From Sordaria brevicollis (Eukaryota > Ascomycota > Sordariomycetes > Sordariales > Sordariaceae), in the NCBI GenBank assembly GCA_033439795.1, contig JAUTDP010000002.1, forward strand, positions 4,712,001 to 4,776,000: DNA of 64,000 bases, in the 5' to 3' direction. Positions within the stretch are counted from its first letter, which is position 1, and the number at the start of each line of letters is the position of its first letter. The notes under the pieces were generated by a model, which worked only from the letters and a program-made list of their open reading frames with translations, was not told the DNA's origin and made no database searches. Positions 11,173 through 22,176 of the stretch are shown one piece after another. A program made the translations under genes and the position numbers.

Positions 11173-13425
11173 TTCGAAAACGAGCGGACGCTTGGCATCT
11201 GAGGATGGATTTGAATCGGAGGAAGAATGTCCTTCTTAAGTCATTGGAAGGGTCAAGGGAGGGTAAAACAAATGCCGAAAACCATACTCTGACAGAACAC
11301 AAATTCTGTCGAGAACCAGGATAACACGTCGCTGACTTTGTCTCCCTTACCACTTGGTCATTGGGTGAAGAGAGGGCAGATGGCGAGTGCTGAGTACGAT
11401 CGTCAGGAGGATACGAAGGTTGCCCTATGGCTCTGCTGTCAAGAGAAATCGTAATTTGATATATCGAAGGTACCTCAAAAGACAGTAGCGTGGTGGTGAG
11501 AAGTAACAGAAAAAGTCACAAGGAAAAGAAGATCACAAGTTGTTGAGGGGAGAAAGAGCAAAAGGCTCGTAAGGAGCCGCGGCTGGAAACCCACGGCACT
11601 AACAAATGTCATGTTACAGCCGTGGAAGACGACACTGTTAGTCGCCCAAGGATAACAAGGGATGGGTATGGGTCTCTTGATCTAGTCTTGGATGCTATGT
11701 TGCGAGTAGTGAGGCTCTTGATCCCGAGCTGACTTGGCTGAAGCATCAACTAATCACAGCATGACACTACTCGAGTTAAACTGTGTGATAGCTATGGATT
11801 GGTTGACAGCTTCAACTTTTGAAGACTGCGAGAACAAGCAATCAAGATAAAACATCAACTAGAGGATGATATGGAGGGTTGGGTGCGAGTGTCAAGATAT
11901 TGCGAACAAAGGGCACAGCCAATGACGAGACAAAGGAGATGGGTGTAACCAGGAGAATGGCAAGCGGGTTGCAACTTGCAGCGCTTGACGGCATGGGACG
12001 GATGCGAGTTGGACATCTCTGGGGGAGAAGAGGCCTGTGGAAGGTGTTTTCATTGAGTGCCATAGTCGCCGCTCTCCGTATCAACGAATATGTCTCGGGA
12101 GTTGGCTGTTGGTCGGCCGCTGTGCACATCAAGTGGAGGAGTTGAGTTGACCTGGATGGCGGGAAAGTAACGTTGCCTTGGTGTCGCTCTTTGGGGTTGA
12201 GTGTTGCTCGGTCTTTTGGGCGTCGAGGACAGTGGAGGGGCAACTTGACCTGATGGCATTGCGAACAGTAATCCAGAGCAATTGAGGGTCGGAGAATAGC
12301 AATCAATGAACTTGGAAACATGGCCAACTGGTGCCGTTCTGGTTTCGAGTCCAGCGTGTGTTGGAATGCGGGATTGAAGATGGAAGATTGAACGAGTCGG
12401 AATCCAGATTGAAGAGCCGAGCCAAGTACAGTGCGCCGTTTAAAATGGCCCGTGCACTCTTCTCGTTTGAGCCCTCTTGTCACTAAAGGCTTAGGCTAGT
12501 CCTGTGCACGAGCCATATCAACAATTGAGGAAAGTGTGAACGACGACGACGACGACGAGGCAATTTCATTGAGTTGTGCGTACCTTCCCTCCGTCTAGGT
12601 ACGCAAATCCAAGATAACGGAACTCTCGCACAAAATGGACCGTTGCAAGCCGACTTTATACCCCACAACCTCGCCGCGCTGCATATTGAGTGAAATCACG
12701 ACGAGTGTCCTTCACGACGCAGACATCACCTGTGCCCGGATGAGCAGCGCAGAACACCGGAGATCATAGTGTTGAGACGTCACCCCACACATGTTTCTCC
12801 TCCACACCTTTTCACTTCATGGTCAGTCAACCTTGTGGGAAGCTTGGGACAATGATTGCCTGTTGTCCCAATCACAATCCGACAAAGTCCATCACTCTTC
12901 CTCCCATCATCGCTGGCCCCATTGACCTTCGGAGGCGTCGAGATCATGATACCCAACATAAACGTTCCATTGTTCTACTGTCTCTGAGGTGGGGGGTTGA
13001 GATACCGGCCGCAAGTAACAATGAGGTATCGCGAAGAACCTTGACCATTGACCATTGGGGAAGCTACCCAGATCTGTGCCTGTCATCGATGGACCGGGCT
13101 CCGGTTGATGGTCGCTCTTGTCAGCCTTTGTGCAATGAGTGAGGATGTCAATGCACCTTGATGATCCCTAGGCTATCATACAACTAACGAGGAAGGACCT
13201 GCCAAGAGTCAAGTTCCACCCAACTCAAAGCGAGGTCTGGAATATTTTCTGCAATCGAGTTGATTCTCAGGCTCTCCCGGAACCAGACTACCTCGACGTC
13301 CCCAACAATATTGTTAGCTTGTCCAGCGGCAGTCTTCTCTGCCGTTGACCATATCATTATTGATCTCCTACCCAATTGCCCCCCTATCTGCTTTCTTCCC
13401 ATCGAAGCATCATTCAACCGGCGAC
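11173..13425. promoter_or_regulatory. divergent promoter between hexokinase and deaminase genes
   Basis: A 2.25-kb intergenic region separates two outward-reading GlcNAc genes, so it probably carries shared control sites. A core Ndt80/MSE-like CACAAAA occurs at 12629-12635 and CACAAAT near 11298; both are short and may be chance matches. A GAC triplet run lies near 12540-12562. Open frames here (for example 11842-12483 minus) have no domain-like composition. Confidence 0.5.
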
Positions 13426-14820
13426 ATGAGGCTCATCATCCGCGACAACGCTGAGTCCGCCAGCTCCTACGTGGCCGACTACATCGTCAATCGCATCATC
13501 TCATTTTCCCCTACCCAAGATCGCCCCTTTGTTCTCGGTCTCCCAACCGGATCCAGCCCCCTCAACGTCTACAAGTCGCTTGTAGAGAAGTACAAAGCTG
13601 GCTTGGTCTCTTTTGAACATGTCATAACCTTCAATATGGTAAGAACAACTACCATCATTAGTCTCTTCTCATTCCTTGCTGACGGTGATACCAGGACGAA
13701 TACATCTCTCTCCCACCAACCCACCCGCAATCCTACCATGCCTACATGCACAAAAACTTCTTCTCCCAGATCAACATATCTCCACACAACATCAACCTTT
13801 TCAATGGCCTCGCTCCAGATCTGGCTGCCGAGTGCTCACGCTACGAATCCAAGATTGCTGCCGCCGGCGGGATCGACCTCTTTCTTGCCGGTCTGGGAGA
13901 GGATGGACATCTCGCTTTTAACGAGCCCGGTTCCAGCTTGGCTTCAAGAACCCGGGTCGTGACACTGGCCGAGGACACCATCCTCGCAAATAGCCGATTC
14001 TTCGATGGTGATACGAACCAAGTTCCCCGGAAAGCGTTGACGGTGGGGGTAAAAACAGTCATGGATGCCAAGGAAGTGCTGATGATTGCCCTTGGCGCGA
14101 GGAAGGCGAGGGCGTTGCAAAAATGCGTGGAAGAAGGAGTCAGTTGCATGTGGACGGGCTCGGCATTGCAGATGCACGAGCGAGCTATCGTGATATGCGA
14201 TGAAGAGGCGGCGGGAGAACTGAGGTGGAAGACAGTCAAGGTTTGTGTTTCCGCCACTTGCCTGTTGAAGGACAGAAAAAGCTAATTTCTTGCAGTACTT
14301 CAAGTCAATCGAGGACCATGAACTCGACCACGACTACGGCGTTGACCAATCTATCCCTGCCGGAAACAGTCTTGGTGCTTCTCAGACCAACCTCAAAACG
14401 TCTGCCGGACCACTTACACCAGAGTCGACACCAAAAGCAACTGCCACCCACGCCTCGTCTTCTCCCATCTCACCGTTGGTGGAAACAGCGCCGATACTCA
14501 TGAAAACAATTGTCGATCCACCTCAGTCCTCAGTCTACACGGCTTTGGAGAAAGAGATTCTGGCGCAACCCGTGCCCAAAAGCCATGGCCTCCTAGGTCT
14601 CCTCGGGGCTTCCACATATCCACCACCTATCAAGTCAAGCACTCACAACTCCCGGGGCCGCTCGCAATCAGATGGCCATGCCTCGGACGGAGATTCGGAA
14701 GCAGAATCAGAGGACATCGACCTGCAGCCAGATCGGATGGCTTCCAGATTGAGTGATCCCGCTTTTGCTGCTGAAGCCTTGAGAAGGTTGACGCCTAATC
14801 CTGAAGAGCGGAGAAGGTAA
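13426..14820 (+). CDS. dam-1: glucosamine-6-phosphate deaminase (NagB family) with long C-terminal tail
   Basis: Model: 13426-13638, 13695-14240, 14296-14820; 427 aa. Converts GlcN-6-P to fructose-6-P plus ammonia, the last step of GlcNAc use. The core aligns with E. coli NagB without shifting residue numbers: Asp72 (first residue of exon 2), and Asp141, His143 and Glu148 in [27 protein letters not shown] and [21 protein letters not shown] are also NagB hallmarks. The core ends near residue 260 (YFKSIEDHE). The remaining ~165 residues are Ser/Pro/Glu-rich and look disordered, with a predicted-helical [23 protein letters not shown] end. The tail lies in one exon with an in-frame stop; bacterial NagB lacks it. 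The call is firm; the role of the tail is unknown. Confidence 0.95.
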
Positions 14821-15219
14821 GTTAGGGTAAGGTTGAGGGTACCAGCCAGGTATATGTCTGGTGCTCTTTTGACCGTTGACCGGAGAATGGCAAAGATTGC
14901 TCTAATGGTTGGATAGGCGACAGAGTAAACTGACTGTATTTCCTAGTATGGTTACTAGCCCATGGAACAGGGTTGAATAACTAAACACATTTTCTCATTG
15001 TGACAGGGACTGCGAAGAGTTTAAACCGCACTCAGAATGTCCAGAGTAGGAAACTAAGCAAAGAGGCCAAAGTTGTGAATGACGCTAAGTATCTCCAATC
15101 TGCCCTAACATCCACAAACGAAACAAAACACCAAGCCAATCTCCAGTACAAAACGTCGCTACTTCCGCCAATAACGAAAGGTCATGTCATCAGTCATATC
15201 CAAGCCAACGAGAACTGGC
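14821..15219. other. short convergent spacer
   Basis: This 400-bp interval holds the 3' ends of the convergent deaminase and GH3-GNAT genes. I see no gene or repeat in it. Confidence 0.6.
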
Positions 15220-18200
15220 TCAAGCAAGCGAAGCGAACTGCAATCACGTTAGCCGTCGTCCCTCGGCATCAGAAAAGGGACAAACTCACCTGCTCAACCC
15301 CATTAACAACTTCCTCCCAGACATTATGAACCTCAAAGCCCATCCCCAACAACGCTTCCACACTGCTCTGCTGTCCCTGTCCCTGTCCATGCTCCCCATC
15401 CCCTTCGTACCCATTACTCACCCAACTCACCATACAACACGCCCAACTCCCTGCCGCATCTCTCTTGTACTTTCTCAACCCCATCATCACCAACCCCTGC
15501 AGCACCAGATTCGCTTCCCGTTTTGTCATGGACGAAGACGCCCCAACAGGCGCGATAATCCCCGCCGTGCCTCCCTGAACTCTACTCAGTCCCTCGGATG
15601 GGAGAGAAGGGCAGCCGCCACGCCATAAAGTCGCGCTGATGATGATGGTGCCTACCAGCTGTTGTCCATCCTGCCCGGGGATTTGGGTCTTGGCGCGGAT
15701 GAAACATGTTTCGCGGTCGGAATCGGAGGTGAATGCCGACTGGTAGAGCGCTAGCGTTTCGGGGGAGGCGTGCTGTGAGACGAAGGACAGGACGGATTCT
15801 TGTTCGGGCGTGGGGGAAGAAGGGTTGTTGTTGCTGCAGGCGTAGATGAGATCGAAGGAAACGCCGGCTCTTTGTAATGTGGTCGGGAGGTCGGGAGGAG
15901 AAGACCAGGTGGGGAAGGAAGGCAGGAGGAGGTTGAAGATTTTGCGGGTGCGTGTGTTGTTTCTTGGTGAAGAAGAGGATGAGGAGGGGGGAGATATGTC
16001 CCAGCCGCAGGTTGTTGAGAACCAGGATTTTAAGCCGGAGGAGGCGGCGGAGGGGGTGGAGGTGGTGGAGCCGGGGGTGATAGCTGACGAGAGGGAGTCG
16101 GTGTTGGTGTCGAGGGGGATACCGGGGAAGATACCCGGGTAGGCGCATCCAAGTTGTAAGTACTTGATCTCGGGATGTTTTTGCAGCAGATTCCTGACAG
16201 CTCGGCGATGGAGGGAGTACCCAACTGACACATTCCGCTTTGACGGGTCGACGAAGATGGACCCTATGATGCCCGTCAGAGTGGAGGGAAGGTAGTAAGT
16301 CGAGCAAAACCCGTATAAAGCCCCCGTGGACGAGTTTCGCACGACAAAGTGCTGCTCTTCCATCTCATGCTCAAATCGTCTCTCTGCCCCCGGGGTATCG
16401 CCAAAGGTAAACGACCTCGGCCCAAAAGCATAAACATACTGCTGCCCCGGACTCGTCCCCTTGATCATCCCAAACATCAACTCCCCCAACCCCCGCTGAT
16501 CTCTTTGGCTATCATACCCCTCCACAAGCCAATGCTGCGTCCTCACTTTTCCCTTTGCACCCCCTTTTCCACCCCCTGCTTCCTTATTCCGCGGCACCTT
16601 CCTCAAAGTCCCCGGTAAACTCCCATGCGGTGTAAAGGACCCGAACAGCGCCCGGACAAGCGCCGACATGGCGGTTTCGGTAAAGTCAAAAGTGCAGATG
16701 TAGGTCCCGATGGATTTGTCCATGGCGAAGTCATAAGGACTCGAAACGGCGACGACGATGAGGTTTTTCTTGTGGCCCGACGCTTTGAGGAGGGAACACA
16801 TCATGGCGACGTGCTTGGTGAAGCCGGCTTGGTAGAGGTTGCGGTTGGCGTCGGCGGTTAGGAGGATGATGGTGGTGGCGCGTTGGATTAGGGATTCGTG
16901 GACTATTGTTAGGGGAGGGGGGTTAGTGAGGGGGGAAAGGGGATAGGGGAAGGGGAGGGCTTACCAGGCCGCACACCGTTGGCTGTGTAGGATGTATGAA
17001 GAAGCTTGCCATGTCTCGCCCGCGCTAGAGACCTGCCCAACTCCCGGAAGACACCCTCACCACTCATGATGGCGCTTCTTTCCCTATGAATCCACTTATC
17101 AATCGGATCCTCACTCTTGATCTTGCTCGCCGTCTCCAGTATCGTCTTGGTCATCGCGCTCGCCGGCAACGGTTTGACTAGTGGCGTCAACAACAGCAGT
17201 TCCTCCTCCTGATGCATACTCTCATTCAGCGGCAACAACTTATCGTTATCCCGCATGACCGTAATCGAGTCATCATACGCCTTCATACTCAGCTGCAAAT
17301 GTCCCGGGTGTATCTGCTTCAACAGACTGATCCCCGGCGGATTCAGCGCCTTCTCCCAACTCGTACACCCCCTCTTCATCTTGAGCACCCTCCTCAAACT
17401 GGTATAAATCCTCTCCTTGGTCAGCACCTCATTCTCCAACCCCAACTTCAGCCCCGAAATCGCCTCCTTCTGGACATCATACGCCCTACACAACAACACC
17501 AAATCGCACCCAGCCTGCACAGCCATGATCGTCCCCGTCCTCACCCCCATCTCCGTCTGCAACGCCTCCATCTCCAGACACTCACTAATCGCCACCCCTT
17601 CAAACCCCAACTCCTCCCTCAACAACTCATCCACCACCCGCTCACTCAAACACGCGTGCGCAACTTTCATACTCGGATTCGCAATCCCGCATCCACCAAC
17701 AAACATCCCATCCAACATCCCCGTCTTGATCGCATTCCTAAACGGCACCAGCGCTGACAACGCCAGCTCCTCAAGCGTCTGCGTTATGATGGGAATCTCC
17801 AAACTTCCCGCCGCGCTACCTAAAAAATCTAGGTTTCCATAACTAGGAAAATGTTTCCCGCAGGTAGCCACCCCGGCGTCCTTGTACCCCCTAACAGCAG
17901 CGATGCCGTACTGCGAAACTTCCTGCGGGTCGTCGCTCGTTGCTCTGACTCCCAAAGGTTGGTAGCGGGCGTTTGTGAGGACGTCGAGGACGGGGCCGAG
18001 GATGAGGTTAACCCCGCAGGCGGCGATTTCGGTTGCTGTTGCTTTGGCGACTTCGTAGGATAGGGAGGGGCCGGAGAGGGAGGCGGCGAGGCCCATGGAG
18101 GAGGGGAATTGGGTTATGTGCAGGGGGTCGAAGAGGGAGTTGACGCCGCCGTTTTCTTGGTCGAGGGCTATGAGGAGGGGAAAGGGGTGGCCGGATTGGT

Positions 18201-18816
18201 GGGCGATGGTTTGGAGGGAGCGGACGAGGTTGGTTGTTTGGTCTGCGGCTGGAGGGGAAGTGTTAGTGAGTGATGGGGTAAAAGGGAAAGGGGCAAAGAA
18301 AGAGAGGAACGGGAAAGGGGCTGAGTGAGGGATACATTTCAGGTTCTTGGCTGTTAGCAAGATGGCGCCCAGGTGGTGGTCGGCGATGAGTTCACGGATT
18401 TGAGGCGTCACTTCGGTGCCGTCCCAGCCCATGATTAGCATTTGGCCTATGGCCCTGTGTGGTTGAGGTTAGCTTGGTGTATGTCATGTTGACTGAGGTC
18501 CAAGAGAGTATAGGGGTAACGATCTGGTCATGAACAGCATGTTCAGTGAGAATAAGGAAAGTATAAAGACAACTAATTGGATCCCGACCCGGACCGGGAC
18601 CAGAGCCGGAAGATAACTCGGAGATCAACCCGGAGTACCGATTACCGGGCCCGGTAGACATGTTTGAACCCGGACAAACACCCCGGGACCCAGAATACCA
18701 GGACCGGTAACCACAGTCACATGTGAGAGTAGCCAAGAGATGAGTGAAGTCTGAGATGAGACGAAAGATACGTACCAGTCCAAGTCCTGCCATAGTGGGT
18801 CTAGCTCTTCGTCCAT
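15220..18816 (-). CDS. nag-3: GH3 beta-N-acetylglucosaminidase-like domain fused to GNAT acetyltransferase-like domain
   Basis: Model (minus): 18816-18776, 18454-18336, 18248-16965, 16902-15290, 15237-15220; 1024 aa. The tiny first exon restores MDEELDPLWQDLDW, and the final 18-nt exon follows GTGAG..CTAAC..CAG; without that splice the frame ends at 15269. Residues 15-480 are glycoside hydrolase family 3: IGQMLIMGWDGT, LIALDQENGGV, GVRATSDDP, CGKHFPSYG (185-191), GFEGVAISECLEMEA (269-283). The C-terminal part (about 640-1020) has GNAT-like segments near 692-713 and again near 940. Genes with this fusion occur in fungal GlcNAc clusters (nag3 in Trichoderma) and would release GlcNAc inside the cell; no signal peptide is seen. 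NagZ-like enzymes usually have KHFPGHGD..DSH and nucleophile Asp in SDDLSM. Here these read KHFPSYGN and SECLEM, so catalysis is uncertain. Confidence 0.85.
18455..18775 (-). other. first intron of the GH3-GNAT gene, CCGG-rich
   Basis: At 321 nt this intron is longer than its neighbours. It contains about nine CCGG tetramers between 18585 and 18715, many within ACCCGGA/ACCGGG words, including the palindrome ACCGGGCCCGGT. It could form a hairpin. No conserved RNA family is recognised. Confidence 0.55.
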
Positions 18817-19983
18817 GATGAATGATTGGAGCCGAGGAGGTTGACACTTGACACAAGCTATCGGTAGGGCTGAGCGGCGCTGTCTCAATGTTCCAGTTCC
18901 AGACTATGGAGATAATATCATGTCATGTCACGTATCGACGGATGGGGAGTCTTGGTGTTGTTGGTTGTGAACTGCTGTGTGAGTGAGTGAGTGAGTGGAG
19001 GTGAAGTTGTGTGCCCGGTGTAACAACGTCGACAATGGGAGAACACGTTAACGCGGTTGGTGCTTGGTGGTGAGATGGATTGTAGTGCTACAGTAACCGC
19101 TGAAGAACCACTGTGGTTGGCGTCGGGGTGAATGGTGATGATTGGTTGGGTGGTGATAATATCCGAGACGCTTGGCCGGATTGGGTAGGTGTTGTTTTTC
19201 CTTCAAGACTTTTTGGTTTTCTTCCCGTGATCTTCTTCTTGACAACGTCGCTTCTCCGATTCCACATCTTCTTCTTCTGGCTTCAGCCAGCAACGTTACA
19301 TCTTGAATCTTCATGATGAGGACTCGCAACGATCCATATCAGCACCAACTCCTCTCAGTGTTGACACAGATGAGTGATGGCTCCGAGTACCTGGTCTCAG
19401 TGGTCCAGCGGCCCTCGGGCAACCGTGATGATGGAGTGATGTTGTTGGAAGGCTTCATCACAACTGAGCATGTCAGAACATCTCCTCTGTCGACGAATAC
19501 CAATCGCTCTAGGAAACATGTGCGCAATCACTCACCACGATTCATAGAATCTGCGACAAGAACGCAACACACCTCGCACACCTCGCTGTTGACAGTCGTG
19601 ATGGCTCGTTACGCTATCACGGCCGTATCACCGAGCGAGTGGTTGCGCCTACCTCAGAATCTCCTATCTTCCGAACTTACACCGTTATCTCATCTCTCCT
19701 CCAGTGAGGTTGTCTCGTCCGAGTCCGGGAATGGTACTTCTACGGATGGGTGTCGACGGTAGCCGCTGGCAGCTCGGTGCGGTGCGTGCATGCGGGTGTA
19801 GATCCTAGGTACTCCACGTCTTAGCGTCCGATGACAACCATCACCAGAGGCAAGAACAACCGACCAATTCGATGAACAAGTGTTCATATCATCAGGCCTT
19901 TTCCTTCGATCTTCAATCCCTCGACGACAAAAAACATCTGCCAAGAACTAAACATCTTTATCCAGCCGAAAACAGCTCTTACG
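18817..19983. promoter_or_regulatory. divergent promoter between GH3-GNAT and deacetylase genes
   Basis: 1.17 kb separates two outward-reading GlcNAc genes, so this is a likely shared control region. A GAGT tetranucleotide run lies at about 18976-18995. One open frame (19313-19762 plus) has no recognisable domain and probably belongs to the dac-1 leader. Confidence 0.5.
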
Positions 19984-21729
19984 ATGCCGGCAGCACCGTC
20001 ATCCTCCCCGCCCTCAACCGGCACCGGCACCGGCACCGGCATCACCAAACTCACCAACTGCCGTCTCGTCATCAACGACTCCCTCATCTCATCAGACCTC
20101 TTCATCAGCTCTCAAACCGGCAAAATCATCTCACCCTCCGACTCCTCCACCCGCACTCCCGACATCACCATCAACCTCCACAACCGCATCGTCTCCCCCG
20201 GCCTAATCGACTGCCAACTCAACGGCGCCTTCGGCTTCAACTTTTCCTCCTTCACCTCTTCCACCGAATACATCAAAAACATCCATCACCTCAACACCAA
20301 ACTCATTCGCACAGGCGTGACGTCCTACCTGCCGACCTTAACCTCTCAACGACCAGAGCTATACCACTCCGTCTTGCCACATCTTGGTCCCCTTCACCCC
20401 TCAACATCGGTCACCCCTAATTCCAATAATGACGACCATGAAAACAAGCGCGACCGCAACCCCCAAAATGGCACCGAATCCCTAGGCGCCCACGTAGAAG
20501 GTCCCTTCCTCTCTCCTTCTCAACACGGTATCCACGACCGTTCTGTTCTCCGCACCGCCACCTCCTTCCACGACCTCGAATCCGTCTACGGCCCTTCCAA
20601 CCTTTCTTCTGGGGCAATAAAAATGATTACCCTCGCCCCCGAACTCTCCTCCGGTCCTAACGGCACCTCCATAACCACCCTGATCCCCCGCCTCACCTCC
20701 TCCGGCATCATCGTCTCCCTCGGCCACACCCAAACCCCCCTCCCCCTCGCCTCCCTCGCCTTCCGCTCCGGAGCAAAAATGATAACCCACCTCTTCAACG
20801 CCATGCGCCCCCTCCACCACCGGGACCCGGGCCTCTTCGGCCTCTTCGGCCTACCCGACCAGCAGAAAGACGGAAAGTTGTATTACGGTGTAATAGCCGA
20901 TGGCATCCACCTCCATCCATCCGTGGTGGCGATGGCGTATAACCTGCACCCCGAGGGGTTTATACTGGTGACGGACGCGATGCACCTGGTGGGGATGGAG
21001 GATGGGAGGTATGAGTGGTGTAATGGGGAGAGGAGGGAGTGGATTGAGAAGAGGGGGGGGAGGGTTTTTATTGCTGTGTCGCCAGAGGAAGAGGAGGAAG
21101 GAAGGGCGTCACGACGAGCTGGTGGAGGTATGTTGCTGGAAGAAGCACAAGGACAGCAGCAGAATGAGGGGTGGGGGGATGTTATTACCGGGATTGTTGC
21201 TGGCAATGACAAGGTCAACGGGAGTGCTGCTGAGGTGGACATGACCACAAACGGGACCATGAACGGACACAACGGGACGGTCGACGGCCACAGCGGACAC
21301 AACGGGACCACAAACGCCGACACCACGAACGGGACCACAAACGCCGACACCAACGGTCAGCCCAACGGCAACCCAAACGCCAACAATCCAACCGCTGAAG
21401 AAAAGTCAGAAAAAAAGAAATGGGGCAACATAGCCGGCTCCTCCTCCACCCTCCTCCAATGCCTCAACAACCTCTTACAATGGACAGACCTCTCAATCCC
21501 CAAAGCCTTGGCGAGTGTGACCAGCACGCCAGCGGAGATGTTGGATCTGAAAGGCGTAAAGGGTAGCTTAGTCCCGGGGGCGGATGCAGACTTGGTGGTG
21601 TTTGAAGAGGTGGATGTTGAGGTTGATGATATGCTGGGTGGTGAGAAGGTGAGGAGGAAGCAATTGGTTTTGGAAGAGGTATGGAAGTTTGGGGTGAGGG
21701 TTTTTGAGAGGGATGGGTTGGCTGGGTGA
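19984..21729 (+). CDS. dac-1: N-acetylglucosamine-6-phosphate deacetylase (NagA family)
   Basis: Single exon, 581 aa. Hydrolyses GlcNAc-6-P to GlcN-6-P plus acetate. NagA motifs in order: SPGLIDCQLNGAFGFNF (72-88; QLN replaces the H-x-H pair of related amidohydrolases, as in E. coli NagA), HVEGPFLS with metal ligand Glu172, SLGHTQ with His248, THLFNAM with His269, GVIADGIHLHP with His309, and VTDAM with catalytic Asp331. Two low-complexity parts stand out: a Thr-Gly repeat at 12-19 and an Asn/Gly/Thr/His-rich insertion at about 415-465, between the barrel and the C-terminal beta-sandwich. The family is usually near 380-420 aa; the insertions account for much of the extra length. Divergent from the GH3-GNAT gene. 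Confidence 0.95.
   Translation: MPAAPSSSPPSTGTGTGTGITKLTNCRLVINDSLISSDLFISSQTGKIISPSDSSTRTPDITINLHNRIVSPGLIDCQLNGAFGFNFSSFTSSTEYIKNIHHLNTKLIRTGVTSYLPTLTSQRPELYHSVLPHLGPLHPSTSVTPNSNNDDHENKRDRNPQNGTESLGAHVEGPFLSPSQHGIHDRSVLRTATSFHDLESVYGPSNLSSGAIKMITLAPELSSGPNGTSITTLIPRLTSSGIIVSLGHTQTPLPLASLAFRSGAKMITHLFNAMRPLHHRDPGLFGLFGLPDQQKDGKLYYGVIADGIHLHPSVVAMAYNLHPEGFILVTDAMHLVGMEDGRYEWCNGERREWIEKRGGRVFIAVSPEEEEEGRASRRAGGGMLLEEAQGQQQNEGWGDVITGIVAGNDKVNGSAAEVDMTTNGTMNGHNGTVDGHSGHNGTTNADTTNGTTNADTNGQPNGNPNANNPTAEEKSEKKKWGNIAGSSSTLLQCLNNLLQWTDLSIPKALASVTSTPAEMLDLKGVKGSLVPGADADLVVFEEVDVEVDDMLGGEKVRRKQLVLEEVWKFGVRVFERDGLAG
21230..21385 (+). repeat. short tandem repeats coding for an NGT/NAD/GHN tract
   Basis: Repeats of ACAACGGGAC and ACAAACGCCGACACCA-like units lie inside dac-1 and encode the Asn/Gly/Thr insertion. 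They keep frame, so length may vary without breaking the protein. Confidence 0.75.
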
Positions 21730-22176
21730 GAGGTTGGTATGATGCTTTGGAGAGTCTTGATCCTGTCTGCTTTGGAAATACCGTACCTAGAATGCATGCA
21801 TATGGAAGGTTGGAGTGCTGTATGGTCATGCATGTGATCAGTGACGAAGATGGCGATCCTTCATGTGCTGGACAATGAATTTACTCTAATCTTGACAAAA
21901 CGTTTCTCAGTTCCTCCTTTGTTGTATGAATGTATGGTATGAATTATGCAAAGATCGTATAGTCATGCTTCGCTAAACTTGTAAACCAACTCAAGACTAA
22001 CCATTCTGCGGAGTGGTCCGCTTTCCTTCCTCGATCTACCTCCATATCATCATCGTCATCCCTTGCTGTGGTCATGAATATTACCAAGACTCACAAAATA
22101 GCTATCCAGTAAGAGAAAAAAAAGGTATCCATGTCATATCATAATTGTCATCCCATCCCGTTCAAACACCTTCCCA
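21730..22176. other. convergent spacer between dac-1 and the Lsb5-like gene
   Basis: Holds the two 3' ends. I see only AT-rich untranslated-type sequence and an A-run near 22113. No gene is supported. Confidence 0.6.

Noticed and set aside
11842..12483. 213-codon minus-strand frame between hexokinase and deaminase genes
   Set aside because: No motif and no splice-supported extension; likely chance frame in a promoter region.
19313..19762. 149-codon open frame upstream of dac-1
   Set aside because: No domain or motif; lies in the divergent promoter/leader region; composition not protein-like.
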